NCBI RefSeq assembly: GCF_009740395.1
Contig: NZ_WOXT01000006.1
Location: 1 to 64,000, forward strand
Reading direction: 5' to 3'
DNA length: 64,000 bases
From: Noviluteimonas gilva
GTDB lineage: Bacteria > Pseudomonadota > Gammaproteobacteria > Xanthomonadales > Xanthomonadaceae
The translations under genes and the position numbers were made by a program. Position 1 is the first letter of the stretch. Each line of letters starts with the position of its first letter. Below are positions 1 to 8,040 of the stretch, one piece after another. The notes below the pieces were generated by a model, which was given only the letters and a program-made list of their open reading frames with translations, made no database searches and was not told the DNA's origin.

Positions 1-35
1 CGCCGCACAGGGGCGTTTTCCACCGGTGACAAAAC

Positions 36-65
36 GGGGGGGGGGGCGCTAATTGGCCCCCCCCC
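36..65. repeat. Homopolymer inverted repeat (G run / C run)
   Basis: A run of eleven G (36-46) is followed ten bases later by a run of nine C (57-65), so the segment could fold into a pure G:C hairpin. There is no following T tract, so a normal terminator is unlikely. Runs this long are prone to slippage and to sequencing error. No gene was recognised in bases 1-112 apart from this and part of a dispersed palindromic repeat near 94-110. Confidence 0.5.
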
Positions 66-112
66 AACTCCATCGGCGCGGGTGTGTGCTTTTGGCCAGA
101 AGCGGACATCGC

Positions 113-203
113 TGGCGCCGACGGCAGGGATCGAACCTGCACCCAGCGGAGAAACCCCGTTGGGACTGCTGTGGCAGTACGTCTACCGTTCCGTCACGTC
201 GGC
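113..203 (-). tRNA. tRNA-Leu-like gene with a degenerate anticodon arm (possible pseudo-tRNA)
   Basis: Read on the minus strand, 203-197 (GCCGACG) pairs perfectly with 123-117 (CGTCGGC), followed by a discriminator G and an encoded CCA. The T arm (140-124) is perfect, with stem GCAGG/CCTGC around TTCGATC. A D arm of leucine type (ACG/CGT stem, loop containing GGTAGA) and a long variable arm of about 23 bases are present, as in class II tRNAs. The anticodon stem ACTGC/GCAGT is intact, but its loop is only four bases (CACA), so no standard anticodon can be read. The preserved stems argue against random sequence. It may be a tRNA-Leu relic that lost three loop bases, or an unusual tRNA-like RNA. 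Confidence 0.5.
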
Positions 204-267
204 GAAGATCAACGGGGCGAGACTACCAATTTCCGACTGACCGCTATCGGCCAGAAGCGGACATTCG

Positions 268-678
268 CTACTGGTCCCAAACGACAACATTGCCGCCACC
301 TTGACCGACCGCCAAGGTTCCCGTCGGCGCTTCCACTTGCCAAGCCTCGTAGCCGCTCGAATCGGCTATCACTTGAAGTGTGCAGGTACCAAACTGCAGC
401 GAAAGGTCGGCCGTGCCCTTTGTGACTTGCACTTCAGTCAACGTGCGTCCGACCAGGTTTGTCGAAAGCTCCGTAATGGCGTGCACCGGCGCATTTCGCC
501 AAAAAAGCTGGCCATTGTCGCGGCTGGTAAGCACGAGCGACTCCGCTAAAAGCAAACGCCATAGCGATTCGACTTGCACTCGATATCCATTGGACAGCAT
601 TACGACGCAAGGGAGGGCTTCCCATTGCTCGACGGCATCAACGCGTCCACCGATAAGAACCGACGCCCAGGATTCCAT
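268..678 (-). CDS. DUF6188-like small protein
   Basis: A protein of about 136 residues from the ATG at 678. The frame stays open upstream only through a dispersed palindromic repeat (764-828), so the longer reading is rejected. Two short beta-rich halves are visible: an N-terminal part with GYRVQVESLWRLL and a C-terminal part with the signature YEAWQVEAPTG, followed by a Gly-rich turn and VVVWD. That ending resembles the DUF6188 family of small proteins, from memory of the family pattern. Function is unknown; some relatives lie near toxin or immunity genes, but none is visible here. No signal peptide. No cysteine pair or catalytic motif was recognised. Confidence 0.6.
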   Translation of the reverse strand: MESWASVLIGGRVDAVEQWEALPCVVMLSNGYRVQVESLWRLLLAESLVLTSRDNGQLFWRNAPVHAITELSTNLVGRTLTEVQVTKGTADLSLQFGTCTLQVIADSSGYEAWQVEAPTGTLAVGQGGGNVVVWDQ

Positions 679-763
679 TTGCGGCCTCGTGAAGTAACGG
701 CGAAGGGTATTCAGGCGGAGACCAGCTAACAAGTCGAGCGGATCCGGAGCGCAGGCACGTTGA

Positions 764-828
764 ATGTCCGCTTTGGGTCGAAAGCGGACGTCCATGCCGA
801 ATGACCGCCTTCGGCCAAGAGCGGACAT
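764..828. repeat. Dispersed palindromic repeat, TGTCCGCTTT-type, paired copy
   Basis: Begins ATGTCCGCTTTGGGTCGAAA and ends with TCGGCCAAGAGCGGACAT, so the outer arms are inverted. The same unit recurs at 1232-1294, 50541-50570, 51151-51213 and 56557-56586, with half copies near 94-110, 248-268, 54029-54046 and 59450-59475. Translated, it gives the meaningless string RFRPKADI, which extends neighbouring reading frames artificially. Confidence 0.85.
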
Positions 829-837
829 GGGTATTGC

Positions 838-1182
838 CTACCAGCGTGGAACAGGCGGCTCCCCAGGCGAGATCAGAACATCTCGGGGGACAGGTTTTAG
901 GGCCGGCTCTCTAGTCAAACCGTAGCCCCATTTGACAAGTAAGTCGTACTGGCCGTTGAAGTCAGCATCAACGAGCGCCCAATTACGATCGCAGCACACG
1001 AAGTCATGAAACTCGAAATCAACAGCTCCGTCATGATTGCGGTCGTAGTACGTAACGGCGCCCACTGCATCTGGGCTTGACGCATTATCCGGCGGTGCCG
1101 CCGGACCTTTGGTGGCGCAGCCAGTCAGGGTTGCCGCAACGCTGAGAGCGAACAAGCTACGCATGGAACTTGTCAACGTCAT
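838..1182 (-). CDS. Small secreted lipoprotein with Asp-rich (calcium-loop-like) motifs
   Basis: A 114-residue protein with an N-terminal signal ending in a lipobox (TLTGC, cysteine about residue 22), so it is predicted to be exported, lipid-modified and anchored in a membrane. The mature part contains YYDRNHDGAVDFEF and VDADFNGQYD. These Asp/Asn-rich loops resemble EF-hand or dockerin calcium-binding loops, with a Cys-Cys pair between them. Start is ATG 1182; an in-frame ATG six codons on would also leave a signal peptide. No clear ribosome-binding site decides between them. It lies between two dispersed palindromic repeats, so it is probably its own transcription unit. Calcium binding is inferred from the motif only; the specific role is unknown. 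Confidence 0.6.
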   Translation of the reverse strand: MTLTSSMRSLFALSVAATLTGCATKGPAAPPDNASSPDAVGAVTYYDRNHDGAVDFEFHDFVCCDRNWALVDADFNGQYDLLVKWGYGLTREPALKPVPRDVLISPGEPPVPRW

Positions 1183-1231
1183 AGACGGAACTGGCGGGGG
1201 TGAAGCTGGAGACTAACGCCCCCTCTGCCGC

Positions 1232-1294
1232 ATGTCCGCTTTGGGTCGAAAGCGGTCACCGGCAACCGATGGCAGCTTTCGACTAGAAGCGGAC
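1232..1294. repeat. Dispersed palindromic repeat, TGTCCGCTTT-type
   Basis: Starts ATGTCCGCTTTGGGTCGAAA and ends near TAGAAGCGGAC. It matches the copy at 764-828 and separates the lipoprotein gene from the tandem array. Confidence 0.8.
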
Positions 1295-1319
1295 GGTTTC
1301 GCGAAACGCCATTCAAGCG

Positions 1320-1905
1320 CCAGGACGCGAACGCCTAACGCAGGCCTCTGAGGTCCTTTCGCAAGCCTCTGAGGTCCTAGCGCAAGCCACTGCGGTCCTA
1401 GCGCAATCCGCTGTGGTCCTGGCGCAAGTCGCTGTGGTCCTAGCGCAAGCCACTGTCCTCCTAGCGCAAGCCACCTTGGTCCTTGCGCAAGCCGCTGCGG
1501 TCCTAGCGCAAGCCGCTGCGGTCCTGGCGCAAGCCCCTGTGGTCTTAGCGCAAGCGTTCGACGTCCTATCGCAAGCGTACGCGGCCCTATCGCAAGCCTC
1601 CGCGGCCCTATCGCAAGCCTCCGGGGCCCTATCGCAAGCCTCCGGGGCCCTAACGCAAGCCTCCGGGGTCTCAACGCAAGCCACTGCGGTCTTATCGAAT
1701 GACCTCCAACGCCTTCGGAAGCATCACGAACGCCTTAGCGAAGGTCTGAGAGGCATAAGCGAAGATCTCCCACGCCTTCGCGAAGCGTTCCAACACCTTC
1801 GCTCAGACTTGGCACTCCTTGGCGAAGGGCATCGCACGCCTTAGCGAAGGCTTCCGACCCCTCCGCGAAGACCTCCAACGCTTGTCGGAAGACCTTTCAA
1901 GCGCT
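1320..1905. repeat. 21-bp tandem repeat array (minisatellite)
   Basis: From about 1320 to 1690 a 21-base unit recurs with variation; its core reads GCAAGCC, CTG, then GGTCCT and CGC. From about 1700 to 1905 a diverged 21-base periodicity continues, built around CGCCTTCG-type pieces. Because 21 is a multiple of three, several frames on both strands stay open and translate as seven-residue repeats, for example VLAQAAA on the plus strand. Coding potential is therefore not shown by openness alone. No convincing start site or gene is visible in 1295-2157. The array ends about 260 bases upstream of the small gene at 2170, on that gene's strand side. Confidence 0.85.
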
Positions 1906-2169
1906 TCGACAGAACGATCCGGCTTTGTCCTCGTTGCCGTCGCGTATGCGTACGACGCGGGACGGCGCAGGCTGTTCTCAGGAGCCTGAAACCTCCCTAA
2001 TAACGGACTGCTCGTCGAAAGGCGAACCGACGCGACTTCTGCGTCGGGAGGGTGGCGAATAAAAGACCTCGCAAGGGGGAATAGCCACGGCCGTTGCCGT
2101 TAGCGGAATTTCACCTCCTGACACCTTCGCGCCATTCCGGCGCGAGGCAATGAATCGATGGAGGTTCCC

Positions 2170-2430
2170 ATGCAAGATGCAGCACGCCCGCAGCTTCCGC
2201 CTGCGGTTTATGTCCTCCCGGAGAAATCGCACCTCGAACTTGTCGAGTTGCGCGAATACATGCGCGTGATGGGGCGCCTCGCGGAGCCGGGCACGACCGC
2301 CGCGAGCGGATTCGACAAGGCGCTGCGCTCGCACTCGTTCGTTTGGGTGTTCAAGCGCGTCGAACGCAGCATCGGCCGCGCCCTGAAAAAAGTGTATTGG
2401 TCCGCTGAACTCCAGGAGCGTGCGCGCTAA
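2170..2430 (+). CDS. XAC0095-like small protein
   Basis: An 86-residue protein of unknown function. The sequence has LPEKSHLELVELREYMRVMG then RLAEPGTTAAS. This pattern matches a second gene in the window (49479-49892) with VVAESSQLTLIQMRDHMRLL, RLTETGTAASS and a following helix. The family, as I recall it, is an XAC0095-like group confined to Xanthomonadaceae. The start at 2170 is chosen because GGAGG sits eight bases upstream and the paralogue has the identical GGAGGTTCCCATG context; the ATG at 2158 would place the start inside that leader. Predicted mostly helical, soluble, without signal peptide. A 21-bp tandem array precedes it, as it does for the paralogue. Confidence 0.6.
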   Translation: MQDAARPQLPPAVYVLPEKSHLELVELREYMRVMGRLAEPGTTAASGFDKALRSHSFVWVFKRVERSIGRALKKVYWSAELQERAR

Positions 2431-2776
2431 AAGGCCGGTCGCCGCGAAGGCGCCGAAGCCCGAGAGAGGACATCCAGGAGAACGCGCGACCGGAGCTCGG
2501 CTCCGAGATGTCCTCGACGGGCAAGGCGCCGCCCGTCTGGTGTGCTGGCTGTAGGCGCGCATCCATCAGCGCACAACGCACCCATTCAACAAGTGCTGTC
2601 GAGCAACCCAAAGCGTGGTGCGCAGCGGACGTCGCGTTGAAGGCCACATTGCGGAGCGTGAGCTCTTGCGGAGCAATGTGGCCTTCAATGCGGCGCGCCG
2701 ATGCGCCGGTCTGGTGGCGGTGCACAAACAACAACGACGATGGTTCTGCGTACTGCACCTCGGATTTACCCCACCC

Positions 2777-2810
2777 AAAAAGAAACCCGCCGAATGGCGG
2801 GCTTCTTTTT
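2777..2810. terminator. Bidirectional hairpin terminator, first copy
   Basis: Arms AAAAAGAAACCCGCC (2777-2791) and GGCGGGCTTCTTTTT (2796-2810) around GAAT. A T tract ends the hairpin on both strands. It is the duplicated copy of the murA terminator. Confidence 0.8.
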
Positions 2811-2943
2811 GACCTCCCCTGGAGGGGAGGTGGAGCGGAGCAATGTGGCCTTCAATGCGGCGCGGCGATGCGCCTAGCTGGTGGCGGTGCACAAACAACA
2901 AAGACGATGGTTCTGCGTACTGCACCTCGGATTTACCCCACCC

Positions 2944-2977
2944 AAAAAGAAACCCGCCATGCGGCGGGTTTCTTTTT
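2944..2977. terminator. Bidirectional hairpin terminator of the ibaG-murA operon
   Basis: Arms AAAAAGAAACCCGCC (2944-2958) and GGCGGGTTTCTTTTT (2963-2977) around ATGC, perfectly paired and with T tracts in both directions. It begins 24 bases beyond the murA stop. Confidence 0.85.
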
Positions 2978-3000
2978 GACCTCCCCTGGAGGGGAGGTGG

Positions 3001-4513
<1,513 letters not shown>

Positions 4514-4528
4514 TGCGGGGCGGTCCTG

Positions 4529-4549
4529 TAAACTGCGTCCTTCAGTTTA
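4529..4549. promoter_or_regulatory. Palindrome in the ibaG/kdsD divergent promoter region
   Basis: TAAACTG (4529-4535) and CAGTTTA (4543-4549) form a seven-base inverted repeat with a seven-base spacer, the only AT-rich part of this 83-base gap. The same hexamer TAAACT reads on both strands and could act as divergent -10 elements or as an operator. This is a motif-level inference. Confidence 0.35.
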
Positions 4550-4596
4550 GCGGAACGCCACCCCGGTCTTCCGCCTGCCCCGGAGCATCCGCATCC

Positions 4597-5604
4597 ATGG
4601 CGACTCCCATCCAGGCCGCCGCCCCCCAGGACGCCGACTTCGACTTTGCCGCCAGCGGCCGCCGCGTCATCGCCATCGAGGTCCAGGGCCTCGAAGCGGT
4701 CGCGGCCCGGCTCGACGGTGCCTTCACCGCGGCCTGCAGGGCGATCCTCGCCTGCCGCGGCCGCGTGGTGTGCACGGGCATGGGCAAGTCGGGGCATGTC
4801 GCGCGCAAGATCGCCGCGACCCTCGCCTCCACCGGCACGCCGAGCTTCTTCGTGCATCCGGGTGAAGCCGCGCACGGCGACCTCGGCATGATCACCGACG
4901 CCGACATCGTGCTCGCGCTCTCCTACTCCGGTGAAAGCGACGAGCTGCTCACCGTGCTGCCGGGGCTCAAGCGCCAGAACAACCTGCTCATCGCGATGAC
5001 CGGCCGCCCCGGTTCGTCGCTCGCGCGCGAAGCCGACGTGCACCTGGATGCCAGCGTGCCCGCCGAAGCCTGCCCGCTCGCGCTCGCGCCCACCGCCAGC
5101 ACCACCGCCGCGCTCGCGCTCGGCGATGCGCTCGCGGTCGCGCTGCTCGAAGCGCGTGGCTTCACTGCCGAAGACTTCGCACGCTCGCATCCGGCCGGCG
5201 CGTTGGGCCGTCGCCTGTTGCTGCACATCCGCGACGTCATGCACGCCGGCGACGACGTGCCGCGCGTGCGCGAAACCGCGACGCTCAGCGAAACGCTCGT
5301 CGAGATGAGCCGCAAGCGCCTGGGCATGAGCGCGGTGGTCGATGCCGAAGGCCACCTGCTCGGCCTCTACACCGACGGCGATTTGCGCCGCACGCTCGAC
5401 GATGCGCGCATCGACCTGCGTTCGACGCCGATCGCGTCGGTGATGACGCGTTCGCCGAAAGTCATCGGCGCCGACGCGCTCGCCGTCGAAGCCGCGCAAT
5501 TGATGGAAGAACACAAGATCAACGCCCTGCTCGTCGTGGACGCAGAGCGTCGCGTCGTCGGCGCGCTGAACATCCACGATCTCCTCCGCGCCCGGGTCGT
5601 CTGA
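4597..5604 (+). CDS. kdsD: D-arabinose 5-phosphate isomerase
   Basis: Interconverts ribulose 5-phosphate and arabinose 5-phosphate, the first step of Kdo synthesis for LPS. The 335-residue protein has an N-terminal SIS sugar-isomerase domain (about 45-185) with VVCTGMGKSGHVARK, FVHPGEAAHGDLGM and SYSGESDE. Two CBS domains follow (about 215-270 and 283-332), the usual KdsD/KpsF architecture. The histidine in the HPGEAAHGD loop is typical of the active site. The ATG at 4597 gives the normal N-terminus. kdsC follows after one base, so Kdo synthesis and LPS transport genes form one operon of at least five genes. Confidence 0.95.
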   Translation: MATPIQAAAPQDADFDFAASGRRVIAIEVQGLEAVAARLDGAFTAACRAILACRGRVVCTGMGKSGHVARKIAATLASTGTPSFFVHPGEAAHGDLGMITDADIVLALSYSGESDELLTVLPGLKRQNNLLIAMTGRPGSSLAREADVHLDASVPAEACPLALAPTASTTAALALGDALAVALLEARGFTAEDFARSHPAGALGRRLLLHIRDVMHAGDDVPRVRETATLSETLVEMSRKRLGMSAVVDAEGHLLGLYTDGDLRRTLDDARIDLRSTPIASVMTRSPKVIGADALAVEAAQLMEEHKINALLVVDAERRVVGALNIHDLLRARVV

Positions 5605-5605
5605 C

Positions 5606-6184
5606 ATGAACTATTCGCACCTGAACGACTTCCCCGCCGACATCCGCGAACGCGCGCAGCGCATTCGCCTGGCCTGCTTCGACGTCGACGGCACGCTCAC
5701 CGACGGCCGGCTCATCATCGACAGCGCGGGCAACGAATCCAAGGCGTTCCATGTGTTCGACGGGCTCGGGTTGAAGTTGATCCAGCACAAGGGCATCAAG
5801 GTGGCCTTCGTGACGGCGCGCGCGAGCGCGGCGGCGGAGAAGCGCGCGGCGGAACTGGGCGTGGAGTCGCACACCGGCGTGAGCGACAAGCTCGCGTGCG
5901 TGGAAGGCATCGCCAAGCGCATGGGGCTCACGCTCGACCAGGTGTGCTTCATGGGCGACGACCTCGCGGACCTGCGCGTGATGTTGCAGGTCGGCCTGTC
6001 GGTCGCGCCGGCGCAGGCGCATGCGTGGACGCGCGATCGCGTGCACTGGCGCACGCACGCGCGCGGTGGCGAAGGCGCGGCGCGTGAAGTCTGCGACCTG
6101 CTGCTCGCCGCGCAGGGTTACGCCGAAGATTTGCTGGCCGACATCTCGGTGGTCACGGGCGTGCGCGTCGAGAAGTCTTCGTGA
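5606..6184 (+). CDS. kdsC: 3-deoxy-D-manno-octulosonate 8-phosphate phosphatase
   Basis: A HAD-superfamily phosphatase that removes phosphate from Kdo-8-phosphate to give free Kdo. The 192-residue protein shows HAD motif I in CFDVDGTLTDGRL (two catalytic aspartates), motif II in VAFVTARAS and motif IV in VCFMGDDLADLRVM. It lacks a large cap domain, as expected for C0-type KdsC, which works as a tetramer. The stop overlaps the lptC GTG start (GTGA), indicating translational coupling. Confidence 0.95.
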   Translation: MNYSHLNDFPADIRERAQRIRLACFDVDGTLTDGRLIIDSAGNESKAFHVFDGLGLKLIQHKGIKVAFVTARASAAAEKRAAELGVESHTGVSDKLACVEGIAKRMGLTLDQVCFMGDDLADLRVMLQVGLSVAPAQAHAWTRDRVHWRTHARGGEGAAREVCDLLLAAQGYAEDLLADISVVTGVRVEKSS

Positions 6185-6777
6185 GCAGACGCGGCTGGCT
6201 GCTGATGGTGTTGTTCGTCGTCGCGGTGGCGATGGGCATCTCGGTGTGGAAGCACCGTCCGAAGGATCGCGGCGGCAGCGCCGACAACGGGCGCTCGGAT
6301 TACGTGCTGACCGACTTCGAGGCCATCGTGCTCGACAAGCAGGGCCGGGAGTCCTTCACGCTGCAGGCGCCGAAGCTCACGCGCAGCCCGGGCGACCAGA
6401 CGATGACGATCCAGACACCCGTCTTCTTCATCCCCGTCGCGCCCGCCGAAGGCCAGGTCCCCACGCGTGAAGCCGGCTGGGAAGTGCGTTCGAACACCGG
6501 TTGGGTGAGCGCGGACGGCGACGAACTGCGGCTGATCGGCGCGGTCGATGCGCGGACCGCCAGCGGCGCCGAGCGCCGCGTGACGATCAACACCGACCGC
6601 ATGAACGTTTTTCCGCTGACCAACCGGGCCACCGCTCCGGGGACGGTCACGGTCGTCCAGCCCGGCTCTATACTGCGGGGTCAAGGCATGGATGCGCGGC
6701 TCGACACCAAGCGCGTCCGATTCTCGTCGAACGTAAAGGCCCGTTATGTCCCGTCGTCGTCTGTCCCGTCGCCCTGA
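6181..6777 (+). CDS. lptC: LPS export system protein LptC
   Basis: A bitopic inner-membrane protein that passes LPS from the LptBFG ATPase to the periplasmic LptA bridge. The 198-residue sequence has one N-terminal membrane segment (WLLMVLFVVAVAMGISVW, about 5-23) and then a beta-rich periplasmic domain with the LptC pattern YVLTDFEAIVLDKQG and FTLQAPKLTR. The GTG start at 6181 overlaps the kdsC stop. The 3' end overlaps lptA by 32 bases. Sequence conservation in this family is low, so the call rests on the topology, the beta-strand pattern and the operon. Confidence 0.9.
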   Translation: MSRRGWLLMVLFVVAVAMGISVWKHRPKDRGGSADNGRSDYVLTDFEAIVLDKQGRESFTLQAPKLTRSPGDQTMTIQTPVFFIPVAPAEGQVPTREAGWEVRSNTGWVSADGDELRLIGAVDARTASGAERRVTINTDRMNVFPLTNRATAPGTVTVVQPGSILRGQGMDARLDTKRVRFSSNVKARYVPSSSVPSP

Positions 6778-7273
6778 TTTGCTGCGCTGGTTCGCGCTGT
6801 CGCTGCTGGGCGTCGCCGCCCTCGCCGGCGCGCGCACGTCGGACCGCAGCCAGCCGATGAACGTCGAGGCCGACGGCAGCGACTGTTCGATCAGCGACAC
6901 CGGCCAGTGCGTGCTCACCGGCAACGTGCACATCACGCAGGGCACGATGGTCATCCAGGCGGGCCGCGCGGTGGTGCATCGCGCCAACGGCGACATCCGC
7001 CGCGTCCAGTTCACGGGCAGCCCGGTGAATCTCACGCAGGAACTCGACGACGGCTCGACGATCAAGGCGCGCGCGCAGAACGTCGACTACGACATGGCCA
7101 CCGACACCGTCGTCTTCACCGGCGATGCGCTGATCGACCAGCCGGGCCGCGGCAACATTTCCGGTGGGCGCATTGCGTACAACATGCGCTCGGGCCAGGT
7201 GCAGGGCACCGGCGAAGGCGACAAGGGCCGCGTGCGCATGCAGTTCCAGCCCAAGCAGCAGGGAAGTCGCTGA
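6746..7273 (+). CDS. lptA: LPS transport periplasmic protein LptA
   Basis: A periplasmic beta-jellyroll protein that polymerises into the bridge carrying LPS to the outer membrane. The 175-residue product has a signal-like hydrophobic N-terminus ([18 protein letters not shown]). The OstA-type repeats are visible: [32 protein letters not shown], and later [18 protein letters not shown]. Two cysteines lie close together near residues 50-58. It starts inside the end of lptC and its TGA stop shares a base with the lptB ATG, so all three are tightly coupled. Confidence 0.93.
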   Translation: MSRRRLSRRPDLLRWFALSLLGVAALAGARTSDRSQPMNVEADGSDCSISDTGQCVLTGNVHITQGTMVIQAGRAVVHRANGDIRRVQFTGSPVNLTQELDDGSTIKARAQNVDYDMATDTVVFTGDALIDQPGRGNISGGRIAYNMRSGQVQGTGEGDKGRVRMQFQPKQQGSR

Positions 7274-7992
7274 TGCTGGTCGCGCAAGGGCTGCGCAAGT
7301 CGTATCGCACGCGCGCCGTCGTCCGTGATTTCGGCCTGACGCTCGACGCGGGCGAAGTCGTCGGCCTGCTCGGCCCCAACGGCGCGGGCAAGACCACCTG
7401 TTTCTACATGATCGTGGGCCTGGTCCCGGCCGACGCCGGGCAGATCGTGCTCGATGGGCGCGATATCACCGGCGATCCGATGTACACGCGCGCACGCCTG
7501 GGCGTGGGTTACCTGCCGCAGGAACCCTCGGTGTTCCGGAAACTGTCGGTCGCCGACAACATCCGCCTGGTGCTCGAACTGCGCGAAGACCTCGACGACA
7601 ACGGGCGCGAGCGCGAGCTCGAGTCGCTGATGGACGAACTCCAGATCGGCCACGTCGCCGGCCAGATGGGCGCCAGCCTCTCCGGTGGCGAGCGCCGCCG
7701 CGTCGAAATCGCCCGCGCGCTGGCCGCCAAGCCGCGCCTGATGTTGCTCGACGAACCCTTCGCCGGCGTCGACCCGATCTCCGTCGGCGAGATCCAGCGC
7801 ATCGTTCGCCACCTGAAATCGCGCGGGATCGGGGTGCTCATCACGGATCACAACGTGCGCGAGACCCTTGGCATCTGCGACCGCGCGTATATTCTCAACG
7901 AAGGCAGCGTGCTCGCGCAGGGGGCGCCGGACGCGCTGCTGGCGAACCCCGACGTCCGCCGCGTGTACCTGGGCGAAGCTTTCCGCCTGTAG
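7273..7992 (+). CDS. lptB: LPS export ABC transporter ATP-binding protein LptB
   Basis: The cytoplasmic ATPase of the LptB2FGC transporter. The 239-residue protein has Walker [10 protein letters not shown] (about 35-43), the Q-loop in [13 protein letters not shown], the ABC signature LSGGERRR, Walker [14 protein letters not shown] and the switch histidine in ITDHNVRET. These match LptB closely, including the FRKL segment. lptF and lptG are not in the window, as is usual since they sit elsewhere. The ATG at 7273 overlaps the lptA stop. Confidence 0.97.
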   Translation: MLVAQGLRKSYRTRAVVRDFGLTLDAGEVVGLLGPNGAGKTTCFYMIVGLVPADAGQIVLDGRDITGDPMYTRARLGVGYLPQEPSVFRKLSVADNIRLVLELREDLDDNGRERELESLMDELQIGHVAGQMGASLSGGERRRVEIARALAAKPRLMLLDEPFAGVDPISVGEIQRIVRHLKSRGIGVLITDHNVRETLGICDRAYILNEGSVLAQGAPDALLANPDVRRVYLGEAFRL

Positions 7993-8040
7993 GTCCGTCG
8001 CGTCCGGCCGTCGGTTCCCACCGGCACCGTTGGACTCGAC

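Larger units (their letters stand above)
2668..3000. repeat. Two tandem copies of a 167-bp unit containing a terminator
   Basis: Unit one (about 2668-2834) and unit two (about 2835-3000) are nearly identical. Each contains GCGGAGCAATGTGGCC, a G/C-rich stretch, a symmetrical terminator hairpin and a CCTCCCCTGGAGGGGAGG palindrome. The end of unit two abuts the murA stop codon. Just upstream, 2636-2651 and 2670-2685 form an inverted repeat (GAAGGCCACATTGC / GCAATGTGGCCTTC) that includes the start of unit one. No gene was recognised in 2431-3000. Confidence 0.85.

Noticed and set aside
1213-1684. Minus-strand heptad-repeat frames in the 21-bp array
   Set aside because: A 21-base unit keeps every frame open on both strands, so openness is not evidence of coding. 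No start signal supports either minus frame.
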